A stretch of 64,000 bases of DNA from Devosia sp. FKR38 (GCF_005222805.1 NZ_STGC01000005.1:558001-622000), one strand, 5' to 3'. Positions 14,956 to 25,174 are shown, counted from the first letter of the stretch. Program-made: numbers and translations. Notes: generated by a model not told the origin, from the sequence alone.

Positions 14956-15034
14956 GGGGCGCCACAAGCATAAACATTATTTACCATCGTGCGTTAGGGT
15001 CTGGGGAGTATTGCTTCCCAGACCCCCAGCATTG

Positions 15035-16252
15035 ATGTCCCAAGCTGCCAACCGTCCTGACGATCACGATGCCGCCCCACGCCCGGCCAGCCGGGCAAGC
15101 CGGGTGGCGATCAAGCCATTTGCCGGTCTGATCGAGTCCGTGGTTGTCGATGAGCCGGTGAGTTTCAGTTTTCCAGGCTCGGTCTCCCGCACGTCGGCCA
15201 TGGCCGGCTGGACCTGGGTCTATCGCGACCTCTGCAACGACATCATTTCTGCAGACGATGTGCTGGAAGGTCGGCTGACCCCCGCTGCACTTGATCCCTT
15301 GCTGCCTCAGATCATGACGCGCATCAAGGAAGGCCTGTCCGTCGCCGATGCCGACCATGATTCCCGCATGCGCCTGCGCGCCATGTTGGGCAGCGACGAA
15401 GCCCGCGCCGCACTGCCAGTGCTGCTGGCGGCGCTGCGGGCGCGGCACCTGTTGGCCAAGGCCCAGGCCTTCGGCAAGGCGGTCAACACCATTGGCGACG
15501 ACGCCGCGCTGGGCGTGGCGCTGCAATCCATGCCGCTGCAGGACCCGCCGCTGGCGGCGCTGCTGTTCCATGCGGCCATGGGGCAGGTGGTCAACCCGAC
15601 CCGCCTCGTTACCACCATCATCAAGCTCTCGGGCAATGCAAGCGAGCAGGCAGTGGCCCGCAACGGCTTCGGCCCGCTGGTCGATGCCATGCTGGCCCAT
15701 GCGCAGAACCAGCTGCACAGGCTGCAGCCGGGCGGACCTTTTGCAGACGTCGACCTGATCTGCCGGGCCCTGGAGCGCTTCCATCGTATGGTGCGCGCCC
15801 TGACCAGCTATGTGGAGATCGAGCGCGGCAGCCGCTGGGCGCAGGTGCTCTCGAGCCTGACCAAGCAGGTCTCCGAACGCATCGAGCCGCGGCTGCGCGA
15901 AGTGGTGCCGGACATCAATTTCGCCCTGCGCCGCGCCCGCGAGGGCAGCATCGACCGGCTCGACAATGACCGCATCCTGGCGGCTATCAACGGCGTCTAT
16001 CTGCTGGCCACCGTGCGCGAATGCCGCGATTCCATGGCGCTGAACGCTACCTTCGACCAGGCCTGGGGCCAGTCCGGCGAGGCGCTGGAAATGCACCTGC
16101 AGCGCAATCTCGACCTGCTGCGCGCCAGCCCCACCGATGCTGTTGTGGGCGCCCGCATTGATGCGGCCATCAAGATGGCCGAAGTGCGCTTCAATCCCGA
16201 ATATGCCGACACCATGCGTCGTGCCCGCGCCTCGGCCGAGCGGCGGACCTAA
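15035..16252 (+). CDS. Uncharacterised 405-aa protein
   Basis: I do not recognise a named family. The N-terminal ~35 residues are polar and probably disordered (DDHDAAPRPASRASRV). A helix-rich body follows without transmembrane segments or signal peptide, with a VSRTSAMAGWTWVYRDLCND motif (quoted as AGWTWVYRDL), many Ala/Leu-rich helices and a possible coiled coil near HAQNQLHRLQ. The ATG at 15035 starts it; an in-frame TTG at 15011 is less likely. The upstream 79 bases have a short AT-rich stretch (GCATAAACATTATTTACC) that may be its promoter. It converges on the next gene, with a 4-bp overlap of the two ends. Confidence 0.75.
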   Translation: MSQAANRPDDHDAAPRPASRASRVAIKPFAGLIESVVVDEPVSFSFPGSVSRTSAMAGWTWVYRDLCNDIISADDVLEGRLTPAALDPLLPQIMTRIKEGLSVADADHDSRMRLRAMLGSDEARAALPVLLAALRARHLLAKAQAFGKAVNTIGDDAALGVALQSMPLQDPPLAALLFHAAMGQVVNPTRLVTTIIKLSGNASEQAVARNGFGPLVDAMLAHAQNQLHRLQPGGPFADVDLICRALERFHRMVRALTSYVEIERGSRWAQVLSSLTKQVSERIEPRLREVVPDINFALRRAREGSIDRLDNDRILAAINGVYLLATVRECRDSMALNATFDQAWGQSGEALEMHLQRNLDLLRASPTDAVVGARIDAAIKMAEVRFNPEYADTMRRARASAERRT

Positions 16253-18243
16253 GCCCCTTCCAAGGCGCTGACCAGGCTAATGGGCGTGCTGCGCCCGTTT
16301 TCGATCAGGGCCAGCTGGCGTCCGGCCTCGCCATGGCTGGCCGCGACCAGCGCCACAGCGCCATCGCGATCGGCCCGCACGACCACGCCAACCGCCGCAA
16401 AGGGATCGCGCTGATCGGCATCGGGCTGGATCAGCGCGCCGATCTCGAACAGGCGACCGTCGCCGCTGGCTATGGACCACAGCGTCGGATGCGCGCCGAA
16501 ACGACCCGCCAGGAATTCCGGCACCAGCGGCGCGACGGGTTCGTCCGCGACCAGTGGCGACTCGTCACCCCCCAGGCTCACCATGGCGACGCGTTCGCGC
16601 GCGACAATGCCGGCGCTGACGGCGGGCACGAGGCCCAATTGCACACTGGCCGCGACGTCCGCCACGGCCAGCGGCTCGGGTGCGGTGGCAAGGAGGGGCT
16701 TTGTGCGGAACAACAGGCTCGCGAGCCAACTGCGCTGATCGACCCGCATGCGCCGGCTCTGCCGCTGGCCGGCGTCAAGGAATGCCGGCGCCGATCCACT
16801 GCTGGCATCGGCAATGGCGGCTGGGGCGTCGGGCGTTTCATAGATCGGATCGAGCAGGCGTTCGGTGACCGCGACGCGCCTGTGCCCGAAGAGCTGCGCC
16901 ACGGCATCGGCGCCGCTGCTGACGCAGGCCTGTCGGCTGAGCCAGCCGGCGGCGCTGCCGGCGAGAGCCAGCCCGGCCATTTCGCCTTGCGGCTCAAGCC
17001 GCGCGCTGTCGGCTGCCCAGTGGCTGGCGCCGCCGGCCATGTGCCACAGCGTCAGATCCGGCTGCCAGCCGCCGCACAGCACCAGGCGATCGGCGCTGAG
17101 AGTGCTGTCGGGCAGGGCGCCACCACTGGCCAGTTGCGGCACGATGTCGAGCCCGGCGCCACTGCGCGAGGGCTCTGCTGCAGCGATGATCGAGCCGGTG
17201 GTCTGGGTGATGCCATAGGCACGGGAGAATTCGATGAAGCGCGACTGCGGCCGCGGCCGGCTGTCGATGATGCGCCGCGTGGCGATCCCGGCGTCATTGG
17301 CCAGCATGGCCAGGCGATAGGCCGCGCTGCTGGCCGTGGCAAACACCGCCGATTGTCCGGGCCAGACGCCATAATGATAGGCCAGGGCAAAGGCCTCGAG
17401 CGTGCCCACTGTGCCCGGCAGGCGATTGCCGGCAAAAACCGGCAGGCGTTCGACCGTGCCGCAGGCCAAGACGATGGCCTTGGCCGTCAGATCCACGACG
17501 CTGGCTGTGGCCACGCCGTCGTCCAGCGTCGTGACATGGGCCCGTACCACGCCGGCGCGGGCGGCAAAGACCTCGGCATTGTGCAGCACGGTGATGGCGT
17601 CACTGCCCGAGATGGCCGTAGTCATGCGGGCTATGGCCGCGTCGGGCGTTTCTTCGCCGTCGAGCGTACCAAAGAGGCGGCTGTGACCGCCCAGAAACGG
17701 GCTGGCTTCGACGAGGATGACACTCAGACCCGCCTTGGCCGCGGCCAGGCTCGCCGCCATGCCGGCGACACCACCACCCACCACGATGAGATCGGCCGAG
17801 GGACCATTGGCGCCGGGCATGGTGCGCCACGGCACCGGCAGGCCCTCGGGCGCTTCGAGACTGAGGCCGAGACTGCGGGCCGGGCGGAGCAGACGGGCCA
17901 GGCGGCCCGAGCGCAGGCGCGAATCATGGACGCCGATGGTGGCGTAGTCGGCGCCGTCCGTGGCGGGCGTGCGCGCCATCGACAGCGGCCGCTGCGCGCC
18001 GCGCCCGCGTGATGCCGGCACGATCGCGGGGGCAAAGCGCGCCGACAGCGCCAGCGGTCCGTCATTGCGCGGGCCGACAGTGTCGATGCCGGCGGCAAGG
18101 ATGGCGCTGAGCACGGTATCACCGGCAAAGCCGGTAATGATGCGGCCATCGAGCCGGAACTGCAGCGGGCGCGCCCGATCGATGGCTGTGCCGGCCAGCG
18201 CAGGCGAACGGGCGGGGTCGAGGCGGGCGAGGGGGCGTGTCAT
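16249..18243 (-). CDS. Sarcosine oxidase alpha subunit-like protein, shortened
   Basis: A 664-aa protein with the layout of a heterotetrameric sarcosine oxidase alpha chain. It has an N-terminal Fer2_4-like fold without cysteines (PLQFRLDGRIITGFAGDTVL), then a FAD/NAD Rossmann site (DLIVVGGGVAGMAASLAAAK) and a second nucleotide region. The family usually has ~950-1000 residues with a full GcvT-like folate domain; here only a short, diverged C-terminal piece (AVGVVVRADRDGAVALV) remains. It starts in an ATGA overlap with its upstream partner. Substrate is unknown; a related amine oxidase is likely, but loss of key regions is possible. Confidence 0.7.
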   Translation of the reverse strand: MTRPLARLDPARSPALAGTAIDRARPLQFRLDGRIITGFAGDTVLSAILAAGIDTVGPRNDGPLALSARFAPAIVPASRGRGAQRPLSMARTPATDGADYATIGVHDSRLRSGRLARLLRPARSLGLSLEAPEGLPVPWRTMPGANGPSADLIVVGGGVAGMAASLAAAKAGLSVILVEASPFLGGHSRLFGTLDGEETPDAAIARMTTAISGSDAITVLHNAEVFAARAGVVRAHVTTLDDGVATASVVDLTAKAIVLACGTVERLPVFAGNRLPGTVGTLEAFALAYHYGVWPGQSAVFATASSAAYRLAMLANDAGIATRRIIDSRPRPQSRFIEFSRAYGITQTTGSIIAAAEPSRSGAGLDIVPQLASGGALPDSTLSADRLVLCGGWQPDLTLWHMAGGASHWAADSARLEPQGEMAGLALAGSAAGWLSRQACVSSGADAVAQLFGHRRVAVTERLLDPIYETPDAPAAIADASSGSAPAFLDAGQRQSRRMRVDQRSWLASLLFRTKPLLATAPEPLAVADVAASVQLGLVPAVSAGIVARERVAMVSLGGDESPLVADEPVAPLVPEFLAGRFGAHPTLWSIASGDGRLFEIGALIQPDADQRDPFAAVGVVVRADRDGAVALVAASHGEAGRQLALIENGRSTPISLVSALEGA

Positions 18244-19310
18244 GCCACCACCCCCAGGTCGCGCACGCTTGCAGCGCCCTCGACATTGCAACGATTGACC
18301 AGATGGCTGCCCATCCAGGCCGATTCTGCTGGGGTGGCCGCGCCGCAAAGCCAACGGGCGATGGCGGGCGCGAGAACGCCGCCGATGGGGCCAAACCCCA
18401 CCAGCACATCCGGCCCCATGCCAGCGCTGCGACCCACCGCCGGCGCGCCATCGCGGGTGACTAGGCTGGTATAACCCGATTGCCCGGCCTGTTCGAAGCG
18501 GTGCGTGTCCCCGAGCAGGGACGCCAGCCGGCGAGCTGTGGTGCCCGTGGAGCCGGGGCCGCAGGCGACCATGATGCCGCCGGCCTGCTGATGCACCCAG
18601 AGCCCCGTGTCGAGATCATGCAGCACCCGCGCGGGCAGCGGCGGCACGGCGCCGGTCAGCACCGTGCTGGCCGCCTGGCGCACCAGTAGATCCGGCCATT
18701 GCGACTGAGGCAGGTGGGCGAGGAGGGCGGCGTCATCGGCCAGGATGGTCTGGCCGATGGCGATGGTCTGGTCGCCCCGCCGAGCGAGGCCGGAGCCATC
18801 CGCATGCACGGTGAGCATTTCGCTTTCGCTCAGGCGCTCGACACCCTGGCGGCGCAACCACTCATCGACAGCGGCATCGGCGGCCGTCAGCTGCAGCAGG
18901 ATGGCATCGCGCAGCAATACGCCGCTGCTGCCATCAGGCAGGCCGCGGCCGCGAAACGGCTCGGCGGCATGGCCAAAGGCGGCGGCCATGTGGCGCACAT
19001 GGCCCAGAGCGGCCTGGCCGGCGGCACTGCGGGCCACCAGCAGCGGATCGAGCCGCGCCACGGCAGCACGCTTGCCGATGCGGGTCACCAGCCGTCGCAC
19101 TTCGGGCGCGATGTCGCCCAGTAGGGCCCAAGTCGCCGGTCGGGTGATGGCGCCGATGGAGAGATCAAGATGGCGCGGCAGGCGATAGCCGGCATGGCTT
19201 TCGCCCTGCAGCAGCACCGAGCGGCCATGCGTGCCCGCCAGCAGGCCGGCGAGCAGCCGGGCCAGCGGGGTCGCCCCCACAATGGCGAAATCAACGCGGG
19301 GCTGGCTCAT
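18240..19310 (-). CDS. DAO-fold protein, diverged sarcosine oxidase beta-like partner
   Basis: A 356-aa protein whose start (VDFAIVGATPLARLLAGLLA) sits where a FAD GxGxxG should be, but the second glycine is replaced, and whose C-terminus (RDGAPAVGRSAGMGPDVLVGFGPIGG) resembles the closing segment of DAO-family amine oxidases. It is translationally coupled to the alpha-like gene. The missing dinucleotide glycine suggests altered or lost FAD binding. The gene faces away from ccmI; the 123-bp gap holds both promoters. Calling it an oxidase subunit is an inference from fold hints and partner. Confidence 0.6.
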   Translation of the reverse strand: MSQPRVDFAIVGATPLARLLAGLLAGTHGRSVLLQGESHAGYRLPRHLDLSIGAITRPATWALLGDIAPEVRRLVTRIGKRAAVARLDPLLVARSAAGQAALGHVRHMAAAFGHAAEPFRGRGLPDGSSGVLLRDAILLQLTAADAAVDEWLRRQGVERLSESEMLTVHADGSGLARRGDQTIAIGQTILADDAALLAHLPQSQWPDLLVRQAASTVLTGAVPPLPARVLHDLDTGLWVHQQAGGIMVACGPGSTGTTARRLASLLGDTHRFEQAGQSGYTSLVTRDGAPAVGRSAGMGPDVLVGFGPIGGVLAPAIARWLCGAATPAESAWMGSHLVNRCNVEGAASVRDLGVVA

Positions 19311-19433
19311 GCCTGGCCGGTTACCTGTGGCAATGCGTCCCCCTCAATGAACCGTGTTTTTGTGGTTTTTCCCGATAGGGCGCTTATACAGTGGTCCGCA
19401 AAGCCGCATGCCGGCGTCAAGCACTGTTGGCCC

Positions 19434-20537
19434 ATGATCTTCTGGTTGATTGCCATAGCCGTTACCGCCATTGCCTGCGCTGCACTTTTTTACGCAGCCG
19501 GCCCGCAGATGGTCAACGCGGCTGCGCCGGATTCGGAGGCTGCCAACAGTCATTTTCGCCTTGTGCTGGCGGGGATTGACGCCGATGTCGCCGCTGGCAA
19601 GCTGGCCGAGAGCGAAGCCGAAGCCGCGCGGGGCGAACTGGCGCGCGAAATCCTGCGCCACAAGGCTGATGCCGGCAAGGCGAAACCGGGCAAGGCCGAG
19701 GTGGGACGCGTGCCGCTGCTGGTCGGATTGGCCGGCGTCGCGGCGATGAGTTTCGTCGTCTATGGTTTTCTCGGTCGCCCCGACATGCCCAGCGCACCGC
19801 TGGCCGACCGCGCCGATGTCGCAGCCCAGTCGATCGATCTCGACGGCGCCATTGCCAGCATCGAAAAGGCCCTGGCCGACAAGCCCGACGATCTGCGCGG
19901 CTGGACGGTGATTGCCCCGGCCTATCTCGAAATGGGTCGCTATGCCGATGCCGCCAGGGCCTATCGCAAGGCCATCGAACTGGGCGGCGCGACGCCGGAC
20001 CTAGAGACCAGCCTGGCCGAGGCGTTGCTGTTCGGGGCCACCGACGCCGGCTCGCCCGAGGCCATGGACCTGCTGCGTTCCGCAGCGGCCAGCGACCCCA
20101 CCCATGTCCGCTCGCGGCTCTATCTGGCCGCCGAACTCACCCGCCAGGGCGACTATCCCGCTGCCACCACCGCCTGGACCGAAGTGCTGGCCTTGGCCAA
20201 GGGCGACGAGGCCTGGCTGCCGGCGGCGCAGCAGGGTCTGGCCGTTGCCCAGAACGAGGGTGTCGCCCCAGCCGGCAATGGCGTGCCCACCAGCGGGCCC
20301 GAAGCCGAGATGATCGGCCAGATGGTCTCGGGTCTTGCCGAACGGCTCGATGCCAATGGCGGCAGCGTCGCCGAATGGACGCAATTGGTGCGCGCCTATC
20401 TGGTGCTCGGCGATAAGGACAAGGCGCAGGCCGCCTTCGACAAAGCCGTCACCGCCTATCCCCAGGCCTTCGACCGCGGCGATCTCGACAGCCTGGCGCT
20501 CAGTGCCGGCCTCACCATCAAGGGAGCAACGCCATGA
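19434..20537 (+). CDS. ccmI: Cytochrome c maturation protein CcmI (CycH)
   Basis: A 367-aa membrane-anchored chaperone that presents apocytochrome c to the haem lyase. Two helices lie at the N-terminus (MIFWLIAIAVTAIACAALFY and GLAGVAAMSFVVYGFLG), as in CcmI-1, and the periplasmic C-terminal half has TPR repeats (EMGRYADAARAYRKAIELGG, VLGDKDKAQAAFDKAV). The ATG at 19434 directly begins the first helix; an earlier in-frame ATG (19170) lies inside the divergent gene. It overlaps ccmE by ATGA and heads the ccm operon. Confidence 0.93.
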   Translation: MIFWLIAIAVTAIACAALFYAAGPQMVNAAAPDSEAANSHFRLVLAGIDADVAAGKLAESEAEAARGELAREILRHKADAGKAKPGKAEVGRVPLLVGLAGVAAMSFVVYGFLGRPDMPSAPLADRADVAAQSIDLDGAIASIEKALADKPDDLRGWTVIAPAYLEMGRYADAARAYRKAIELGGATPDLETSLAEALLFGATDAGSPEAMDLLRSAAASDPTHVRSRLYLAAELTRQGDYPAATTAWTEVLALAKGDEAWLPAAQQGLAVAQNEGVAPAGNGVPTSGPEAEMIGQMVSGLAERLDANGGSVAEWTQLVRAYLVLGDKDKAQAAFDKAVTAYPQAFDRGDLDSLALSAGLTIKGATP

Positions 20538-21007
20538 CCATGAGCCAAACGGCGCGCAAGCGCGGCTGGAGCCGCAAGCAGAAGCGCCTCGCCGTCATCG
20601 CCGGGCTGGCGGTGGTGCTGGCGCTGGCCACCACGCTGGTGCTGGTGGCGCTGCGCGACCAGATCGTCTTCTTTTATGCCCCTTCAGACATTGCCGCGCG
20701 CCATGTACCTGCCGGCCAGCCCATTCGCCTGGGCGGCCTGGTCGAAGCCGACAGTTGGGTGCGCGATGGCCAGAACAACACCTTTGTGGTGACCGACAAC
20801 GCCAGCACCATCACCGTGCATTATGTCGGCCTGCTGCCCGACCTGTTCCGCGAAGGCCAGGGCGTGGTCGCCGAGGGCGCCATGGACCCCGATGGCGGCT
20901 TTACCGCCACCAATGTGCTGGCCAAGCATGACGAGAACTATATTCCCAAGGAAGTCGTCGACGCCCTCAAGGCCAGCGGCGAATGGCGGGAGCCGGCCAC
21001 CAAGTGA
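20534..21007 (+). CDS. ccmE: Haem chaperone CcmE (CycJ)
   Basis: A 157-aa membrane-anchored haem chaperone. It has one N-terminal helix (LAVIAGLAVVLALATTLVLV), the OB-fold core (RLGGLVEADSWVRDG, VHYVGLLPDLFREGQGVVAEG) and the haem-binding His in LAKHDENY near residue 132. It receives haem from the CcmABCD complex, whose genes are not in this window, and passes it to CcmF. It is coupled to ccmI by ATGA and to ccmF by GTGA. Confidence 0.95.
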   Translation: MTMSQTARKRGWSRKQKRLAVIAGLAVVLALATTLVLVALRDQIVFFYAPSDIAARHVPAGQPIRLGGLVEADSWVRDGQNNTFVVTDNASTITVHYVGLLPDLFREGQGVVAEGAMDPDGGFTATNVLAKHDENYIPKEVVDALKASGEWREPATK

Positions 21008-22977
21008 GCATTGAACTCGGACACTTCGCCCTCATCCTGGCCTTTGCCATTGCCACCGGTGGCGCGCTGGGCGGCTATCTGTTCTGGCGCAGCGGCCGTC
21101 GCATTGCCCAGGTGCTGAGCCAGGCGGCGATCCTGCAGTTCGTGCTGGTGGCTGTGGCGTTCCTGGCGCTGATCCAGGCCTTCATCACCTCCGATTTCTC
21201 GCTGCTGCTGGCCGTCAACAACTCGCATTCGCTCAAGCCGCTGATCTTCAAGATCTCCGGCGTCTGGGGCAATCACGAGGGGTCCATGGTGCTGTGGATC
21301 TTCATCCTTGTCGCCTTTGGCGCCATGGTGGCGGCCTTTGGCCGACGGCTGCCCAATGATCTGCTCACACTGGTGCTGGCCACGCAGAGCCTGCTGACGG
21401 CGGCCTTTACGGGCTTTACCATCTTCACCTCCAATCCCTTCCTGCGCGTGTTTCCGGCGCCGATGGAGGGCAATGACCTCAATCCGGTGCTGCAGGACAT
21501 CGGCCTGGCCATCCATCCGCCGCTGCTCTACGCCGGCTATGTCGGCTTTTCGATCTGCTTCTCGTTTGCCATTGCCGCGCTGATCTCGGGCCGCATCGAC
21601 CAGGCCTGGGCGCGCTGGGTGCGGCCCTGGACCATGCTGAGCTGGACCTTTTTGACCCTGGGCATCGCCATGGGCTCCTACTGGGCCTATTACGAACTGG
21701 GTTGGGGCGGCTGGTGGTTCTGGGATCCGGTGGAAAACGCCAGTTTCATGCCCTGGCTGGCCGGCACGGCGCTGCTGCATTCCGCGCTGGTGATGGAAAA
21801 GCGCAATGCGCTCAAGATCTGGACGATCTTTTTGTCCATCATCACCTTCTCGCTGTCGCTGCTGGGCACCTTCATGGTGCGCTCGGGCATCCTGACCTCG
21901 GTGCATACTTTTGCCAGTGATCCCACGCGCGGCCTCGTCATCCTGACGTTGCTGGCTCTGGTCATCGGCGGCGCCTTTTTCCTCTTCGCCATGCGGGCCT
22001 CTTCGCTGCGCCAGGGCGGGCTGTTTGCGCCGGTGAGCCGCGAAGGCGCGCTGATCCTGAACAACCTGTTCCTCGCTACGGCAGTGGGGGCAGTGCTGGT
22101 GGGCACGCTCTATCCACTGCTGCTCGACGCGCTGATGGGCACGTCCATTTCGGTGGGCGCGCCCTTTTTCAACCTGACTTTTGGGGCGCTGATGGCGCCG
22201 CTGCTGCTGGTGCTGCCCTTTGGCCCCATGCTGGCCTGGAAGCGGGCCGATGTGGTCGCGGCGGCTCAGCGCCTGATCGGCGCCGCGGCGCTGACGGTCT
22301 TTGTCACCATATTGATCTCGGCTTTGGGTGGCGTCTCGATCTCGCTGGCGCCGCTGGGCCTGCTGCTCGGCTTCTGGGTGGCCTTCGGCGCTATCGCTGA
22401 GCTGGTTGATCGCAGCAAGCTCGGCCGCATTCCGCTGGGCGACAGCCTGCGCCGCCTGATGGGCCTGCCGCGCACCGCCTGGTCCACCGCCATCGCCCAT
22501 TTCGGCATGGGTGTGACCGTGCTGGGCATTGTAGCGACCACGGCCTGGCAGACCGAACTGGTGACGACAATGAACCCGGGCGAAAGCGCCGAGCTCTCGG
22601 GCTATACCATTGCCTTTGACAGCTTCGGCAAGCAGCCCGGCCCCAACTATATGGCCGACGAAGCCCATTTCACCATCACCGCGCCGGGCGGCGGCACGCG
22701 CCAGACCATGGCTGACCGCCGCACTTACGTGGCCACTGGCATGCCGACGACAGAAGCGGCCATCGAGACCTATGGCTTCTCCCAGCTCTATCTGCAGCTG
22801 GGCGAGCCGCTCAACGATACTCATGTCGTGCGCATCTGGCACAAGCCCTATATCACCCTGATCTGGCTGGGGGCGCTGCTGATGGCCCTGGCCGGCGTTG
22901 TCTCGCTGACCGATCGCCGCGTGCGCGTTGGCGCGCCGCGCCGCGCGGCCAAGCTGGCCGCCGAGGCCGCGCCATGA
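21004..22977 (+). CDS. ccmF: Haem lyase CcmF (CycK)
   Basis: A 657-aa polytopic haem lyase. The WWD-domain signature is [18 protein letters not shown], and flanking His ligands sit in HEGSMVLW and ALLHSALV. There are about 14-15 membrane helices and a periplasmic domain before the final helix. I start it at GTG 21004, in a GTGA overlap with ccmE, because the family begins with the equivalent of [10 protein letters not shown]; an ATG 21 bases earlier would prepend unrelated residues. It overlaps ccmH by ATGA. Confidence 0.94.
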   Translation: MSIELGHFALILAFAIATGGALGGYLFWRSGRRIAQVLSQAAILQFVLVAVAFLALIQAFITSDFSLLLAVNNSHSLKPLIFKISGVWGNHEGSMVLWIFILVAFGAMVAAFGRRLPNDLLTLVLATQSLLTAAFTGFTIFTSNPFLRVFPAPMEGNDLNPVLQDIGLAIHPPLLYAGYVGFSICFSFAIAALISGRIDQAWARWVRPWTMLSWTFLTLGIAMGSYWAYYELGWGGWWFWDPVENASFMPWLAGTALLHSALVMEKRNALKIWTIFLSIITFSLSLLGTFMVRSGILTSVHTFASDPTRGLVILTLLALVIGGAFFLFAMRASSLRQGGLFAPVSREGALILNNLFLATAVGAVLVGTLYPLLLDALMGTSISVGAPFFNLTFGALMAPLLLVLPFGPMLAWKRADVVAAAQRLIGAAALTVFVTILISALGGVSISLAPLGLLLGFWVAFGAIAELVDRSKLGRIPLGDSLRRLMGLPRTAWSTAIAHFGMGVTVLGIVATTAWQTELVTTMNPGESAELSGYTIAFDSFGKQPGPNYMADEAHFTITAPGGGTRQTMADRRTYVATGMPTTEAAIETYGFSQLYLQLGEPLNDTHVVRIWHKPYITLIWLGALLMALAGVVSLTDRRVRVGAPRRAAKLAAEAAP

Positions 22978-23432
22978 CGGGCATGCGGGCGCTGCGCGCC
23001 CTGGTGCTGGCAATGGGCCTGCTGCTGAGCAGCGGCGCCCTGGCTGTCAGCCCCGATGAAGTCTTGCCCGATGCCGCGATGGAAGCCCGCGCCCGCGCCA
23101 TCTCGGCCGGGTTGCGGTGCCTCGTCTGCCAGAACCAGTCGATCGACGACAGCGATGCCGACCTCGCCCGCGATCTGCGGCTGCTGGTGCGCGAGCGCCT
23201 GGTGGCCGGCGACAGCGACGAACAGGTGCGCCAGTTCCTGGTGGATCGCTATGGCGAGTTCGTGCTGCTCAACCCGCGCCTCAACGATCACACATTGGTG
23301 TTGTGGATCGCCGCGCCAGTGTTGCTGGGTGGTGGGCTGTTGACGCTGTTTCTGGTCAGTCTCCGCCGGCGGCCGGCCAAGAGCGCGCCTTTGAGCGCCG
23401 AGGAACAGGCTGCGCTCGACGAGCTGCGCTAG
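22974..23432 (+). CDS. ccmH: Cytochrome c maturation protein CcmH (CycL)
   Basis: A 152-aa thioredox protein that reduces apocytochrome haem-binding cysteines. It has a signal peptide, the [10 protein letters not shown] active site with Cys49 and Cys52, and one C-terminal helix ([20 protein letters not shown]) that anchors it. The operon lacks a ccmG between ccmF and ccmH, matching the rhizobial cycHJKL arrangement in which that thioredoxin is encoded elsewhere. It ends the operon; degP starts 147 bases later. Confidence 0.94.
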   Translation: MTGMRALRALVLAMGLLLSSGALAVSPDEVLPDAAMEARARAISAGLRCLVCQNQSIDDSDADLARDLRLLVRERLVAGDSDEQVRQFLVDRYGEFVLLNPRLNDHTLVLWIAAPVLLGGGLLTLFLVSLRRRPAKSAPLSAEEQAALDELR

Positions 23433-23579
23433 GCGCAGTCTCCGCGCCGTCAAGGTGCTGCCGCATTCCCGCCTGCAACATTGCCAAACCTTAATGTGAG
23501 CGCAACGTCTTAGAAAGCTGGGCTGGGTCATACCTGTCGGCACAAGCTGTTGAGGGCTTGCCGAAGGAGAATATCTTAG

Positions 23580-25112
23580 ATGCGCTCGTCCATTATCAAG
23601 CGTACCAGCCGCTGGCTCGGTGCATCAGCCCTGGCGCTGATGGTCGGTATCGGTGGCGTGTCCACCGCCTATGTCATTACCGGACAGGCTGCCAATGCGC
23701 AGGTGCAGAATGCCGCGCAGATCATCGTGCCCGATTCCGCTGCGCCGCATGCCGGCTTTGCGGACCTGGTCGCTGCGGTCAAGCCCGCCGTGGTGTCGAT
23801 CCTGGTGGAAGCCGAGGAGAGCGCCCAGAGGGTGCAGCGCGGCCCCAATGGCCAGTTCGACTTCAACTTCCCCGACCTTCCCGATGGGCATCCCTTCAAG
23901 GACTTCTTCAACCAGTTCGGTCAGGGCGGTCCTGGCGGCAATGGCGAAGCGCCCGCACCGCGCCACTACATGGCTGCCGGTTCTGGCTTTGTGATCTCCG
24001 GCGACGGCTATGTCGTCACCAATAACCATGTGGTTGAAGACGCCACCAAGGTGACGGTCGTGTTCGACGACGGCACCGAAAAGGTCGCCACCATCGTGGG
24101 CACCGACAAGCGCACCGACCTTGCCGTTCTCAAGATCGACGGCACCGACCTGCCCTTCGTCAGCTTCGAGGACGAGGCGAGCCGCATCGGTGACTGGGTC
24201 GTGGCCGTGGGTAATCCCTTTGGCCTGGGTGGCACCGTGACCGTGGGCGTGATCTCGGGTTCGGGCCGCAATATCGGCGGCTCCAACTACGGCGATTTCC
24301 TGCAGATCGACGCGGCTGTGAATACCGGCAACTCCGGTGGCCCGGCCTTCAACACCAAGGGCCAGGTGGTCGGCGTCAACACGGCCATCTATTCGCCCAA
24401 CGGCGGCAATGTCGGCATCGCCTTCGCTATCCCGGCCTCCACCGTCAAGACCATCGTGCAGCAGCTGATCGACAGCGGCTCGGTGACTCGCGGCTATCTG
24501 GGCGTGTCCATCCAGGACGTGACCCGTGACATCGCCGACGGCGTCGGCCTGACCGCGGCCAAGGGCGCCATCGTGCGTGAGCCGGTTGCCGACGGCCCGG
24601 CCGAAAAGGCCGGCATCAAGTCCGGCGACATCATCACCGCCGTTGATGGCGACCAGATCGATGACGCACTCGACCTCAGCCGGACCATTGCCGGCAAGAA
24701 GCCCGACTCCAGTGTCGAGCTGACCATCTGGCGCGATGGCGCGGAGTCCAAGCTGTCGGTCAAGCTGCAGGTGCTCAATGAAGCCGCTGCCGATGCCCCC
24801 GACCAGAACCAGGACAAGCCGGTTCCGCCCGCACCGCTCCCCAGCAAGTCCAGCGTCGGCCTGACGCTGGTGCCCAATGGTGACGGCAATGGCGGCCTGC
24901 TGATCCAGGACGTGGATCCGGAATCGCAGGCGGCACAGAAGGGCTTTGCCGTTGGCGACGCCATCCTGGAAGTCAACAACACGCCGGTGTCCACGCTCGA
25001 CGAGTTCGAGGCGGCCATCGACGCGGTCAAGGCCAAGGGTCTCAACACGGCGCTGATCAAGGCCAGCCGTGATGGCGAGGCCCGGTTTGTCGGCCTGCCG
25101 CTGAGCAAGTAA
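23580..25112 (+). CDS. degP: DegP/HtrA-type periplasmic serine protease
   Basis: A 510-aa Do-family protease/chaperone of the envelope. It has an N-terminal signal segment ending in ANAQ, then the trypsin-like domain with His in TNNHVVED (about 149), Asp in DKRTDLAVL (about 180) and Ser in NTGNSGGPAF (about 252). Two PDZ domains follow (RGYLGVSIQDV and SSVGLTLVP regions). An AAGGAGA ribosome site precedes the ATG at 23580. Position after ccmH is conserved in rhizobia. A hairpin at 25119-25147 separates it from the next regulator gene. Confidence 0.94.
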   Translation: MRSSIIKRTSRWLGASALALMVGIGGVSTAYVITGQAANAQVQNAAQIIVPDSAAPHAGFADLVAAVKPAVVSILVEAEESAQRVQRGPNGQFDFNFPDLPDGHPFKDFFNQFGQGGPGGNGEAPAPRHYMAAGSGFVISGDGYVVTNNHVVEDATKVTVVFDDGTEKVATIVGTDKRTDLAVLKIDGTDLPFVSFEDEASRIGDWVVAVGNPFGLGGTVTVGVISGSGRNIGGSNYGDFLQIDAAVNTGNSGGPAFNTKGQVVGVNTAIYSPNGGNVGIAFAIPASTVKTIVQQLIDSGSVTRGYLGVSIQDVTRDIADGVGLTAAKGAIVREPVADGPAEKAGIKSGDIITAVDGDQIDDALDLSRTIAGKKPDSSVELTIWRDGAESKLSVKLQVLNEAAADAPDQNQDKPVPPAPLPSKSSVGLTLVPNGDGNGGLLIQDVDPESQAAQKGFAVGDAILEVNNTPVSTLDEFEAAIDAVKAKGLNTALIKASRDGEARFVGLPLSK

Positions 25113-25118
25113 GCTAAG

Positions 25119-25147
25119 TGACCCCGGGGCCAGTGGTCCCGGGGTCA
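25119..25147. terminator. Strong hairpin after degP
   Basis: Perfect 10-bp arms TGACCCCGGG and CCCGGGGTCA enclose a 9-base loop, 7 bases after the degP stop. Only a weak pyrimidine stretch (TTCCGTT) follows, so termination may be partial. It lies upstream of the GTG of the next regulator. Confidence 0.7.
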
Positions 25148-25174
25148 TTCCGTTCAACAATCGGGAGTATCGCG

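Noticed and set aside
20938-23013. 691-codon minus-strand frame opposite ccmF
   Set aside because: Composition dominated by Gln/His/Arg/Gly and no motif; ccmF on the plus strand is certain.
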